This document shows, in pieces, positions 49,475 through 60,519 of a stretch of 64,000 nucleotides of DNA. Under the pieces are notes generated by a model. The model was not told where the DNA came from and did no database searches. It saw only the letters and a program-made list of their open reading frames with translations. The translations under genes were made by a program, and so were the position numbers. The stretch lies in assembly GCA_030063045.1 (NCBI GenBank), contig JAQSEB010000004.1, positions 2,108,001 to 2,172,000 on the forward strand, read 5' to 3'. The stretch's first letter is position 1; the number at the start of each line of letters is the position of its first letter. The stretch comes from Pratylenchus scribneri (taxonomy: Eukaryota; Nematoda; Chromadorea; Rhabditida; Pratylenchidae).

Positions 49475-49648
49475 TAGAGACCGGCGCTGTACTGTATACA
49501 GCGCTGTATTTCTGTTGTATTGCTGTATTTTGCGGTATTTTGCTGTATTTATATTTTGCTGTATTATACAGTACGGAATACGTACAGCAAATTTTAGAAA
49601 GGAAAAATACAGTACGGAATACAGCAAATTCCATTTTGCCGGTCTCTA
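49475..49648. mobile_element. hAT-type MITE, word GCTGTATTTT
   Basis: A 174-bp element with the same 11-bp ends as the element at 20030 (TAGAGACCGGC, and cattttgccggtctcta on the right) and a perfect 8-bp target duplication gtaaaaat (49467-49474, 49649-49656). The interior is built of gctgtatttt words and the complement (atacagc) instead of gcgggatttt. Confidence 0.92.
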
Positions 49649-50097
49649 GTAAAAATATCCCTCCATTTTTGACTTACCCATATCGGCTGATCAAAAATGA
49701 ATTTAGTAAATTAAATTTATTTCGTCATTATTATTTTTCAAATATAAAGCAAAATTCCAATACTCATTTGTCTTTTTACCATTCTCTCTTTCCCATTTTA
49801 TGTAAAGTACAATTCGGCAATTTTTTCACAGCTAAATTTCACCGTTTGCAAACTGAAAACAGTTTCAATCAAATTTTCACCTAAACTGGCTTCGATTTCA
49901 ACAATTTTATCCCTCATTTTCCTCAATCAATCCACAAAACTGCCGCCAATCAAAGTTCATGATGAGCGACGTGTTGCCGGCCGTTTCTGTGCTGATCAGG
50001 TTGAGGCGTGGGGACAAAACATTTTGATTTTTGAATCACTGGGACCAATGAATTTAACAATAATTTCCAAAAAAACAAAAATGCCATTATTTGAAGC

Positions 50098-52554
50098 ATG
50101 CCCGAGCCGACCGAAAAGACCCTAGCGAATTTGTGCCTTCCCTTCGACTTTGAAGACATCAAAAACGCGGTACGGAAATCGAAAACGGACTCAGAATCAT
50201 CGCTGGATCAGTCGATTGAATCGTTGGCATTGTCCTGCTCATCGACGGATGGTTGTGCCGTCAGCAATTATGGATCCATCGTTCAAGTGTTCACAGTGGA
50301 AAAAGTGTCACCAAATTTGGTGAAAAGCGAGGAAGGAAAACTTCAATTTTTATCGCAGGTCCAAAAACTTTATAAAGTTGCTCTTAAATTTTTCTTATAA
50401 TTTAAAAATTAAATTTAAAAATTTAAATAAATTAATTAAATGTTTGTAAAATATTCTTTTTTGCTTGTATTTTAGACTTGCATCCCATTTCTGTTGGCCG
50501 GCTTTGGAATGGTGGGCGCCGGAATGTTACTTGACCATTGGAGCCATGGCCTATTCCTCTCCAATGTGCCCGAGGCAATTACGCTGATTCCAGCTTTGCT
50601 GGGCCTTAAGGGCAATTTGGAAATGACTTTGGCCTCACGCCTTTCCACAATGGCCAATTTGGGTCAAATTGATGAGCGAGCTCAAAAAGTGCGTGCATTC
50701 TATAGCAATTTGGCTGTGGATCAGGCTCAAGCTATTGTTGTCTCGCTGTTTGCATCAATTTTTGCAATTATCATCCAATTAAGCCAGGGAAATGAGGTCA
50801 ATTTTATGGCGAACATTTGTAGGAAAGGGAAAAATTTTATTGCTAGGAATTAAAAACATTTTGGGGAATATTTTCAGGAAAGAATTAGAAAACATAGCGA
50901 ACATTTTCCGGAAAGAATTAAAAACATTTGTGGCGAACATTTTTTGGAAAGAATTAAAAACATTTTGGCGAACATTTTTTGGAAAGAATTAAAAACATTT
51001 TGGCGAACATTTTCCGGAAAGAATTAAAAACATTTTGGCGAACATTTTCCGGAACAAAATAAAAACATTTTGGCGAACATTTTCCGGAAAGAATTAAAAA
51101 CATTTTGGCGAACATTTTCCGGAACAAAATAAAAAAATTTGGCGAACAAATTCCAAGAAGGAATAAATTTCACTTTTCTTCTAAAATCTGTAAAAATGTC
51201 CACAATAATTTCCATTTATTAGGTTGAACAATCGAATGCAATTTGCCTAATGCTTGCCTCTACCTTGACGGCAACTGTCACATCCCTTGTGTTGGCCACA
51301 TTGATGCTAACATTGACTTTTGCTGCCCGTTCACTTCACCTCAATCCGGACAACATTACAACGCCAATTGCTGCTGCCCTAGGCGATGTTACTTCGTTGG
51401 CTTCTTTGGTCCGTTTTGCCACCATTTTTATGGGATCAATTTTTCCTTCATCGGATATTTCCGGCATTTGATTTTACAAATTTTATTGGATTCGGACACA
51501 TTTTTTTCTAGATTTTCTTCGGCACACATCTCTATCCAGTGCGCAAAACATTGGCCCCTTGGCTGATTGCCGCTTTGGCACTTTTGCTTTGTTCGTCGCT
51601 TCTTTGGATGTAGCTGGCTTCGAGAGAAAAAAGTACTCGAAAAGTGCTCAAATTTGGTTGGTTTGCCGTCCTCATCGCAATGTGCTTGAGTAGCGCCGGA
51701 GGGTCAGTGCTCAAGGATGCGGTGGAACGATTCAAACGGATTGGCCTTTTCCAACCGCTTATAAATGGTTGTTTAATTAGAAAAGAAAGTGTCAAATGAA
51801 TTATTTAATTTTAGGTGTTGGTGGCAATTTGGTTGCGGTCCAATCCAGCAAAATCAGCACTCATTTGTTCAGTTCAAGCAAATATGGCCAATTGCCAGCA
51901 AATCGACTGCTCACCTATTTGAATCCATTGCGCACATTTCGTTGCAAAGGTAGGGGGTGAATTTGAAAAAATTGTAAATTTGAATTGGTTTATAATCAAT
52001 TGTTGGTGGATTAAAATTGTTCTTTTCATTAAATTGTTCTTTTCATTTTTTTTTTCCTAATTTTAAATCTTCCCTATTCAAATTTCCCTTCCAAAAATAG
52101 AACGTGAATCGCTGAATGCCCTAATCCTTTTGGGATTGGCTCTGCCTGGCCATCTTCTTTTCCTCGGCTTGATCATGGCCACAAATGCAGTTGAATTGGG
52201 CCAAGAGAATTTGATGGGCCCATCCTTTGTGCTCCTCTATTTGGTCGCTGCAATCGCGCAGGTTAAACAATTTAATAAAACATTAATAAAATTTGACGGT
52301 TAAAATTCCATTAAAATGTCAATTTTTCTATTTAATTTATCTGCTTTTTTTAGGTTTCCTTTCAAAATCTTTCCACTTAATTCAAGGTGGCATTGTTGCT
52401 TTACATTTGCCAATTTCTTTGTCGTGTCCTTTGGATTTTTGGCTTTAATCCTGATTTGAATTCAATTCCACTTTTGACTGCATTGGGCGATTTACTTGGC
52501 GCCGTATTGTTGGCTGGAGCATTCTTGGCACATTCATTGATATTGCAGAAATGA
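50098..52554 (+). CDS. SLC41-type magnesium transporter, copy A, interrupted by an in-frame TAG
   Basis: Seven exons, in phase: 50098-50358, 50476-50796, 51223-51408, 51512-51767, 51815-51949, 52101-52261 and 52387-52554; 495 codons before the final stop. The signature of the SLC41/MgtE family is plain (PEAITLIPALLGLKGNLEM, then TLASRLST), followed by paired hydrophobic segments and a second-half motif (LNPLRT, then PLLTALGDLLGAVLL). The family moves Mg2+ across membranes. Codon 290 (51611-51613) is TAG where copy B has TGG (Trp): LLWM-stop-LASREK. The frame is otherwise intact on both sides, exon sizes match copy B, and splice sites look good. So this is a very recent pseudogene, a readthrough gene or a base-call error. 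Its third exon follows an intron filled by the 36-bp minisatellite. Confidence 0.85.
50808..51150. repeat. 36-bp-related minisatellite in an SLC41 copy A intron
   Basis: About nine diverged copies of ggcgaacattttccggaaag plus aattaaaaacattt begin within 15 bases of the splice donor. Copies are shorter and more varied than in the downstream array at 52815, and the first ones grade into unique intron sequence, as expected at a birthplace. Confidence 0.85.
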
Positions 52555-54223
52555 ATAAATTGAAAAGAGAAGGAAAATACAATATAATATGATGATTCTT
52601 ATGATTTGATTAAATTTTAATTAAAATTCATTAAAAACCAATTTTTAATATTTTTTTTTAATTCAATTTTAAACTTTTTTTTTCAAATAAATAATTGTCC
52701 AGTATTTATGAGTTAATTTGATAATTTTTTAATCATTGAAAGTTAAAATTGAAACCTGTACAAACTTATAGAATGGTATTTTTTATTAATTAGAGAGACC
52801 ACTTTTAAGGCTAATTTGTGGAAGGAATTAAAAAAATTGGCGATAAAAACATTTTAGCTACATTTTCCGGAAAGTATTAAAAACATTTCTGGCGAACATT
52901 TTCCGGAACGAATTAAAAACATTTCTGGCGAACATTTTCCGGAACGAATTAAAAACATTTCTGGGCGAACATTTACCGGAACGAATTAAAAACATTTCTG
53001 GCGAACATTTTTCGGAACGAATTAAAAACATTTTGGCGAACATTTTCCGGAACGAATTAAAAACATTTCTGGGCGAACATTTTCCGGAACGAATTAAAAA
53101 CATTTTGGCGAACATTTTCCGGAAAGAATTAAAAACATTTTGGCGAACATTTTCCGGAAAGAATTAAAAACATTTTGGCGAACATTTTCCGGAAAGAATT
53201 AAAAACATTTTGGCGAACATTTTCCGGAAAGAATTAAAAACATTTCTGGCGAACATTTTCCGGAACGAATTAAAAACATTTCTGGCGAACATTTTCCGGA
53301 AAGAATTAAAAACATTTCTGGCGAACATTTTCCGGAAAGAATTAAAAACATTTCTGGCGAACATTTTCCGGAACGAATTAAAAACATTTCTGGCGAACAT
53401 TTTCCGGAAAGAATTAAAAACATTTCTGGCGAACATTTTCCGGAAAGAATTAAAAACATTTCTGGCGAACATTTTCCGGAACGAATTAAAAACATTTCTG
53501 GCGAACATTTTCCGGAAAGAATTAAAAACATTTCTGGCGAACATTTTCCGGAAAGAATTAAAAACATTTCTGGCGAACATTTTCCGGAAAGAATTAAAAA
53601 CATTTCTGGCGAACATTTTCCGGAAAGAATTAAAAACATTTCTGGCGAACATTTTCCGGAAAGAATTAAAAACATTTCTGGCGAACATTTTCCGGAACGA
53701 ATTAAAAACATTTCTGGCGAACATTTTCCGGAAAGAATTAAAAACATTTCTGGCGAACATTTTCCGGAACGAATTAAAAATTTTTGTGGCGAACTTTTTT
53801 GGAAAGAGGTAAAAACATTTTAGCATATCTCCATGGGGATAGAATCGTAATTTTTTGAAATTTTATATTTCAAGCTAACTCAATTATTGCCTCGGTAAAA
53901 GATTGATAATTTTGAATGGCCCGAAGTTGGAGAATTGAATTTTCCTCCATATTAACCACAAAAATAAAATAATTAATTCTAAAATTATGTATCAAAATTT
54001 ATTTGCCAAAAATTAAATGAAGGAAATCAATTAAATTTGATGAGAATTATTCAATTTGAGTATTTTTGATTATTTTACATAAACGAAAAATAAATAATTG
54101 GTGTTGATTGAGATGGAATAATGATTCAATTTGAGTATTTTTGATTGTTTTACATAAAAGAAAAAATAATTGTTGATTTTATATTCGTCCAAATTTCTTC
54201 CATCATTTCTCGTTGTTTCTTCT
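52555..54223. other. Converging 3' ends with minisatellite
   Basis: This lies between SLC41 copy A and the four-TM gene. The centre is the 36-bp array at 52815-53825. At 54060-54165 a 60-base AT-rich segment (tttgagtatttttgatt) is repeated twice. No other gene is seen. Confidence 0.6.
52815..53825. repeat. 36-bp minisatellite array downstream of SLC41 copy A
   Basis: About 28 copies, very homogeneous from 53221 on, of ggcgaacattttccggaaag plus aattaaaaacatttct. The main variation is aaag versus aacg. With a 36-base unit, three frames stay open on each strand, producing long false ORFs. It lies in the 3' flank between copy A and the converging four-TM gene. Confidence 0.95.
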
Positions 54224-55521
54224 TTAGACTGACTGAATAACTTTTCCCCCCACATATGAGTGGCCATGCCCTGCCGGAACTCCGCCCACATATGATTTGC
54301 CCTGCTGCACACGCACATGATATGATTGGCCATGAACCGCCGGAACTCCTCCCTCATGTTCATCCTTCATGAATTTGTAGGCGCGGTAAACCACCGAATA
54401 GAACCATACTTCCAGGGCAAGACCCAGTGCAATGAACACAGCGATGATCCCAAGGACAATACGGAAGACTGGAAAAAAATGACTATTAATTTTTAAAATA
54501 TTATTTAATTGATTACAAGTGACGGGGTCCATTTCCGATTTAGTAGAGTGGAAGCCTTGAATCATAGCCAATGGTGCAGCAATCAAGAAGCCCAAAACGA
54601 TGAAAAACAGTACAGCAAAGAGAATCAGGCCAATTCCCTGAATAAAAAATATTGATTTGTTGTTTATAAATAATTATTTATTCAAAGAGAAAGCAATATA
54701 ATCTCAAGGTTTTTGCTCGATAACTTTTGATATTGTGGCCCCATCTAATCACTATTACATCTCATTCTATTCTAATGAAGATTTAGATTAGCCAAAATCA
54801 TAGCTCGGCAAGGGGGAGGGGACAACATCATGGGTGGCTGCGTATTGGTGATGGGCGAGGTCTACCCTAATTTTTCATGAGTAGTCCCAATTTCAGATGT
54901 TATGCGCCGTAGGCAAAAATTTAGGGCCAAGAACAACCCCGCAGGGTAAAATTTGACCTAAAAATGGTTGCGCAGCGAAAAATTTTCCAATCCTTTCCTT
55001 TCTCCCCCTATGTGGTGCATGGTTCCTCCTGGGTAAAGCCCTTGATGGGTGCTGCGTTGTGTGGGGGGTCACCCCCTTTTCCCAGCTATGGCCAAAATAT
55101 ATCAAAGTTGCTATTACTTTAGTGCCTTGAGATTATACAACTTTCATTTAGAATAGAAATTAATATTTGAACAAACCGCGATGATCAAATAGGGCAAATA
55201 ATATGACGGGTTGCGCTTATGCTGGGCATAAATGATTGAGAGGTAGACGAGAGCATAGAAAAAATGAATCTGAACTGAGTAAGCAAATAATTCAATAATT
55301 TTTTTAAAGAAACCCCTCCAGTATATTCAGAATAGATGAAGAAGTTATGGGCGAATGGCAAAAAGCAATAAATTCCTTGGACAATGCTCAGGACAGCACC
55401 GATGATGGCGATAATGAAGGCACCCTGAAAATAGTTAATATTTATTAAATTGATAAATTTGCCATGAACACTTTACCCTTTCAACATGCGTACGGAATGG
55501 TCCACAGCAGCAATATGACAT
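54224..55521 (-). CDS. Four-TM small membrane protein (LAPTM/MARVEL-like topology)
   Basis: Five in-phase exons: 55521-55477, 55424-55314, 55269-55177, 54637-54517 and 54468-54224; 204 aa. After a cysteine-rich start (MSYCCCGPFRTHVER) there are four hydrophobic segments: GAFIIAIIGAVLSIVQGIYC; IHFFYALVYLSIIYAQ; IGLILFAVLFFIVLGFLIAA; IVLGIIAVFIALGLALEVWF. The cytoplasmic tail has two repeats of GGVPAxHGxSYxxxV. The layout resembles LAPTM4-type lysosomal proteins or MARVEL proteins, but sequence identity to either cannot be claimed from here. It sits between the two SLC41-like genes on the opposite strand. The intron between exons 2 and 3 is only 44 bases. A G/C-richer stretch in the large intron (54780-55090) looks like a transposon fragment and contains gcgcagcgaaaaa, as in the MITE at 36800. 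Confidence 0.75.
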
Positions 55522-56252
55522 TTTTGTTGTTGAAATCGAATTAAATTTTGTTTTGATTGCCAAAATTTGATATCTAAAAATAAGAAATGTTCAATGGAAT
55601 TTTGATAAAAGAAAGTGGGGTGCTATGATGAATGATGACTATAAGCTTGTAAATTAATAATTAACTAATTAAGCTTATGTAGAGTCCATTTCGTATCAAA
55701 TTATAAGGCTGAACGCTGAATAGCTTAAATGAAAGCTAAGCTAACTTTTCTTTGCTCAGCAGAATAATAAAAAATAACTAATTTTGGTTTTGAAATTAAA
55801 CTTTACTGCGGTTTGCAAAGAATTTTTTCGGATTTCTAAGAAGTTTAATCGATAAATCTACGAGCTTATAAATCAATCAATCAGGTAAAAAAAAGAGCGC
55901 ATGCGAAAATATTTTCCTCCTTGACTTGCTTTTTTCAGTTTGATTTGTAACATATAACATCAAGTTCGAGAAAAATGAAAATAGCGTTGCGTTTAGTAGG
56001 TATTTCGATTCGATTTCGTTTAGTTAATTTCATATATGAAAAAAAAAATAATAAAAAAGATCGTGCGTGAGTGTCGCGTTTATTGATTTTTTTTCGATCA
56101 AAGCTCAACGCAACGCAAAGCATCAAAGTCAGTTCTAAAATATGTGCATTTGCATTGCTAGTAATCGCTGCTTATTTTAACCGAACCCGATCAAATTTAT
56201 TTCAATCTCAGTTATAAATAAATACGTAAACTCTTAATTCTAAGATTATAAA
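55522..56252. other. Divergent promoter region
   Basis: The four-TM gene (minus) and SLC41 copy B (plus) start at opposite edges and so share this 730-base interval for their promoters. No clear TATA box or repeat stands out. Confidence 0.5.
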
Positions 56253-59200
56253 ATGGAAAACCAAGAACCAAAAGAGAATATAATTCCTACTAATGAAATT
56301 GAATTGAATTCATCAAATGCAGTGGGAACAAATGCTAAATCTACAGCAGCAACAGAAGGCACATCGGCCGAAGAAGGATCAAGCGGGATGACTTCAGGAT
56401 TGCCAGAGGTACATAATCAGACCTTAAGAGATAATTAATCAATAAATTTAACAGGGAACACCATCCAATAATCAAGCAGAAAATGGCAAGTTGGACGATG
56501 ATTACCAACAACTGGAATTGGATATGACAATCGCAGAAGGGAATAACAACACGCAAATCAATGAAGAGGTTTCTTAACATGCCATTAAGATATAAATAAT
56601 AATTCAGGACGCGGAAAATTCGAAAAGGATGTCGTCAAGAAGGGAGTTGGAATCGGGCAATTCATTGGCCACATGCATAGCGACTGCAACCTATGGCGTT
56701 GATACGGGATCGTTCAGAGTGGAAAAAACAACAACACAGCCAAGTTTGGAGTTGTCGAAAAAAGAGGAAGAAGAAGGAAAATTTACCTTCTTATGGCAGG
56801 TTTGGAAAAATTTTCATAAAATTACAATAATTTAATTTTGCAACAACAGATTTGCTTTCCATTCTTGTTTGGCGGTATTGGAATGGCTTTCGCCGGAATA
56901 TTGTTCGAAAAATGGCAAAATGAGACTTTCTTAACCAAAATGCCCGAAGCAATTAGGCTGATCACAGCTTTGTCTGGCCTCAAAGGAAATTTGGAAATGA
57001 CGCTGGCTTCACGCCTTTCCGCAATGGCCAAAACCGGTCAAATGGATAATCGAGCCCAAAAATGGCGTGTATTCTACACAAATTTGGCCGTGGATCAGGC
57101 CTTGGCCATTGTTTTCTCGATGATTGCCTCACTTTTGGCAATTACTCTTCAATTGATCGATGGAAAAGAAGTCAGTTTTGGGTCGAATATTTTTTGAAGG
57201 GAAAAATTTTTATTAGGAAAATATTAGATGAACTTTTCCGGAAATCAAAACATTTAGTCGAACATATCTCCGAAATGCGAATGGGATAAAACTTTTTGGC
57301 TGAAATTCGAAATTTAACATTTTCCGTTTACGGGGGGGGGGGGGGGGTAAAAACGGTAATTTCCGGTTTTTTGGGTGGAGGGACGAGCGATTATTTGGGG
57401 TAAGATGAGGATGATGAAGAGTGAAGATGATGGGCATGATGAAGATGATGGGCATGACGAAGATGGAGAGGATGACGAAGATGATGAAGAGGATGATGAA
57501 GATGAGGAAAGAGAAGATGAAGAGGATGAGGAAGGAGAAGATGATGAAGATGAAGTAGATGAGGATGATGAAATGATGTAAGATGAGGATAATGAAGAAG
57601 AAGATTAAAAATATGAGGGTGACGATAATGAAGAAGAAGATCATCATCATCTTCCTATTCATCCTATAATATTATAGAATTTGACCCTTCATGATAAATG
57701 ATAATCTTTTTGCCCCCCCCCCCCCCCCCCCTATAATCGCTTTTTCCCTCCAAAAACCGGAAAAAAACATTTTTAGTCATTCCGGAAAAGAAAATTTACT
57801 GAAATTCTGGATCACAAATTTCAAACAATAATCTTCATATTCAAATTTCATCTAGGTTGAACCAGCGAATGTACTTTGTCTTATGCTTGCCTCCACTCTG
57901 ACCGGAACCGTCACTTCTCTGTTACTGGCCACATTGATGATAACATTGACTTTTGCCGTCCATTCACTTCATTGGAATCCGGAAAATTTTACGGCACCAA
58001 TTGCCGCTGCCCTAGGCGATATTACTTCGTTGTCTACTTTGGTCGGTTTAGCGATTAAAAAATTCAATCAAAATAATTATTTTTATTTTTACAGATTTTC
58101 TTCGGCACGCAACTCTATCAGGTGCGCAAAACCATGGTGCCTTTGCTGATTACCGCTCTGATACTTTTGCTTTGTTCGTCGATTTTTTGGATGTGGCTGG
58201 CTTCGAGAGAAAAAAGGACCCGAAGTGTGCTCAAATTCGGTTGGATCATAATGCTTTTCGCAATGTGCTTGAGTAGTGCCGGAGGATATGTGCTCAAGAA
58301 ATCGGTGGATCAATTCAAACAGATTAGTCTTTTCCAGCCTCTCATAAATGGTTGGTAGAATATTTTTTATCTAATTTATAAACTTAAATAGAAAACAATT
58401 AATTACCGGAATGAACTTTTGTTAGGAATCAAAATTCTTTTAGTATAAAAATCAGAATTGTTTTCGGAATGCAAATCAGAATTGTTTCCGGAATGCAAAT
58501 CAGAATTTTTTCCGGAATGCAAATCAGAATTGTTTCCTGAATGCAAATCAGAATTCTTTCCGGAATGAAATCAGAATTATTTCTGGAATGCAAATCAGAA
58601 CTGTTTCCGGAATGAAAATCAGAACTGTTTCCGGAATAAAAATCAGAATTGTTTCCGGAATAAAAATCAGAATTGTTTCCGGAATGAAAATCAGAATTGT
58701 TTCCGGAATGAAAATCAGAACTGTTTCCGGAATGAAAATCAGAATTCTTTCCGGAATGAAAATCAGAATTCTTTCTGGAATGAAAATCAGAACTGTTTCC
58801 GGAATGAAAATCAGAACTGTTTCCGGAATGAAAATCAGAACTGTTTCCGGAATGAAAATCGGAATTTTTTCCAGATTGAGAGTTGAGACTGAACTTACAT
58901 CTTAGAAATCAGAAATAACTTAAAAATAAAAAATCACTGAATTTAAAATGATTTTTTAAATGTTAAAGGCATTGCTGGCAATTTGGTCGCGGTCCAATCC
59001 ATGAAAATCAGCAACCATTTGTTCAGCAAAGGCAAATATGGCCAATTACCAGAAAATCGACTACTCACCTATTTGAATCCATTGCGCACATTTCATTGCA
59101 AAGGTAGACAATGTCTTTAAAAAATTTAAAATAATATTTAGTAGGTTAAATATTTTTAACGGGTACGTACGGTACAAAAAAAACAAACATACTTAGTTTA

Positions 59201-60519
59201 GAAAAATGTTAGTTTCCCCAATCCATGCTTCACTAAAAACTACATTCAAATCCAAAGGGATTTCATCGACATTACACATTTTAGTGACATTTTTCATTCA
59301 AATGTAAACTAATTTATTAGTTAATTTTGTCAATGCAAAAATGTTGTTTATTTGTTTCATTGGGCCTAAATAATCCCATTCTCCAAGTCCATAGTCCATT
59401 TAGACCTTCTCCCTTCACATTTAAATGACGCAACATAGTTTCTAAACATTTCCACTTTTCAAAAATGTCAAAAATAGCGGTCTGCGGTCCAATTCCCCCC
59501 TCCTCCTCCTCCCATTAGTGTAATTTGCTTCTGGCGAAGTGATTTTCCCCCCAATAAAATGACATTATACATTCTTATCATTTCCCTTTATTAAATTCTA
59601 ATTTCCCCTCCAAAAATAGAACGTGAATCGCAAAATGCACTAATCCTTTTGGGTTTGGCTGTGCCCGGACATCTTCTCTTCCTCTACTATATCCTGCTCT
59701 TCAAACTCTTCGAAATTGGCCAAGAGAATTGGATGGGCCTGCTGACATTTGTGCTCCTCTATTTGGTGGCTGCAATCATATTGGTGAGGAAAAATTATTG
59801 TCATTAAAAAATTTTTGAAAATATCAACAATAAAGTAACATTTTTATCAGAGAAGGTGCCTTATAAAATAGAAATTTTAAATTGGAACTTTTTAGTAAAG
59901 GCATCTTATTTAATTCAATTCTTGAAATTTAATCAATTTTGAATTTTTGAACGAATTTACCGCTTCCAACAAAAGATTAGGCATTAGGCTATTGCCAATT
60001 TTAGTTAATGATGGGCAAAAAATCCTCTAAATTTTTTTCCATTTCCTGTTTTAATTTTAGGAAATGAATATGTCTCTTCCTTCGTTAGGGATTTATCCTT
60101 CCCTCTCAAAATATTTTCTCCCTTATTTTTAAATGTTATAATTATAATTTATTTAAATTAACGTAATTCAAAATTTTTATATATATATAAATTAAAGAGG
60201 GAATCGGGAAGGAATAAACTTCATTTTTTAAGGACAAACGATGAAATATAAAAATAAATAATCTAAAATTTTTGATAAAACCAATATTTTATATATCCCA
60301 TTGTAATTTTATCCCTAATTTAAGGTGGCATTGTTGCTTTACATTTGCCAAATTCTTTGCCGTGTCTTTTGGATTCGGGGCTATGTTCCCGATTTGAATT
60401 CAATTCCACTGTTGACTGCATTGGGCGATTTACTTGGCACCGCATTATTACTTGGAGCAATCTCGGCAAATCCATGGATGGTGAAAGAAGAAGGAAAAAC
60501 TACAACGATGAAATTTTAA
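56253..60519 (+). CDS. SLC41-type magnesium transporter, copy B
   Basis: Nine in-phase exons: 56253-56408, 56455-56568, 56608-56799, 56850-57170, 57856-58041, 58095-58350, 58969-59103, 59620-59783 and 60325-60519; 572 aa. Exons 4-9 correspond one to one with copy A exons 2-7, with identical lengths for four of them (321, 186, 256, 135), proving tandem duplication. The SLC41 signature is GLKGNLEMTLASRLSAMAK, with a diverged start (PEAIRLITALSG). Trp is present where copy A has TAG. The N-terminal cytosolic region is longer than in copy A and S/T/E-rich. The expected product is a Mg2+ transporter of the plasma or organelle membrane. Two introns carry a foldback with poly-G/poly-C arms and a 24-bp minisatellite. 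The first half (MgtE repeat 1) is better conserved between copies than the N-terminus. Confidence 0.9.
57300..57790. mobile_element. Foldback with G16/C19 tracts and a GA-rich stem
   Basis: Left: a run of 16 G (57332-57347), then ccggttttttgggtggaggg and agcgattat. Right: the complement, a run of 19 C (57713-57731), ataatcgctttttccctcc and aaaaaccgg. Between them is a purine repeat (gatgatgaagatgaggaaga) of about 200 bases and a short pyrimidine partner. It lies in the copy B intron that corresponds to the 36-bp repeat intron of copy A. Confidence 0.75.
58425..58875. repeat. 24-bp minisatellite in an SLC41 copy B intron
   Basis: About 19 copies of ggaatgaaaatcagaattgt plus ttcc with variants (aactgtttcc, attctttcc). 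The unit is a multiple of three, so a false frame (MKIRTVSG repeated) stays open. It begins just after the exon ending at 58350 and fills most of that intron. Confidence 0.95.

Larger units (their letters stand above)
42619..50097. other. 7.5-kb repeat-rich intergenic region
   Basis: No convincing coding exon. It contains a segmental duplication (42998-43766), a foldback (43213-43385), three MITE-like elements (44095-44211, 44429-44688, 45206-45390), a 31-bp minisatellite (48370-49027) and a hAT MITE (49475-49648). Parts between 45.9 and 48.3 kb are AT-rich with a dispersed motif (taccgtaaattct near 47540, also at 61670). The right end is the presumptive promoter of the first SLC41-like gene. 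Confidence 0.65.

Noticed and set aside
53164..53826. ORFs of 182-220 codons with NSFRKMFAR and ELKTFLANIFRK repeats
   Set aside because: They are products of the 36-bp minisatellite; three frames are open together and the repeat is non-coding in the copy A intron.
50098..60519. The two SLC41-like genes and the four-TM gene as a functional cassette
   Set aside because: Strands differ and spacing is large; tandem duplication around a bystander gene explains the layout without a shared function.
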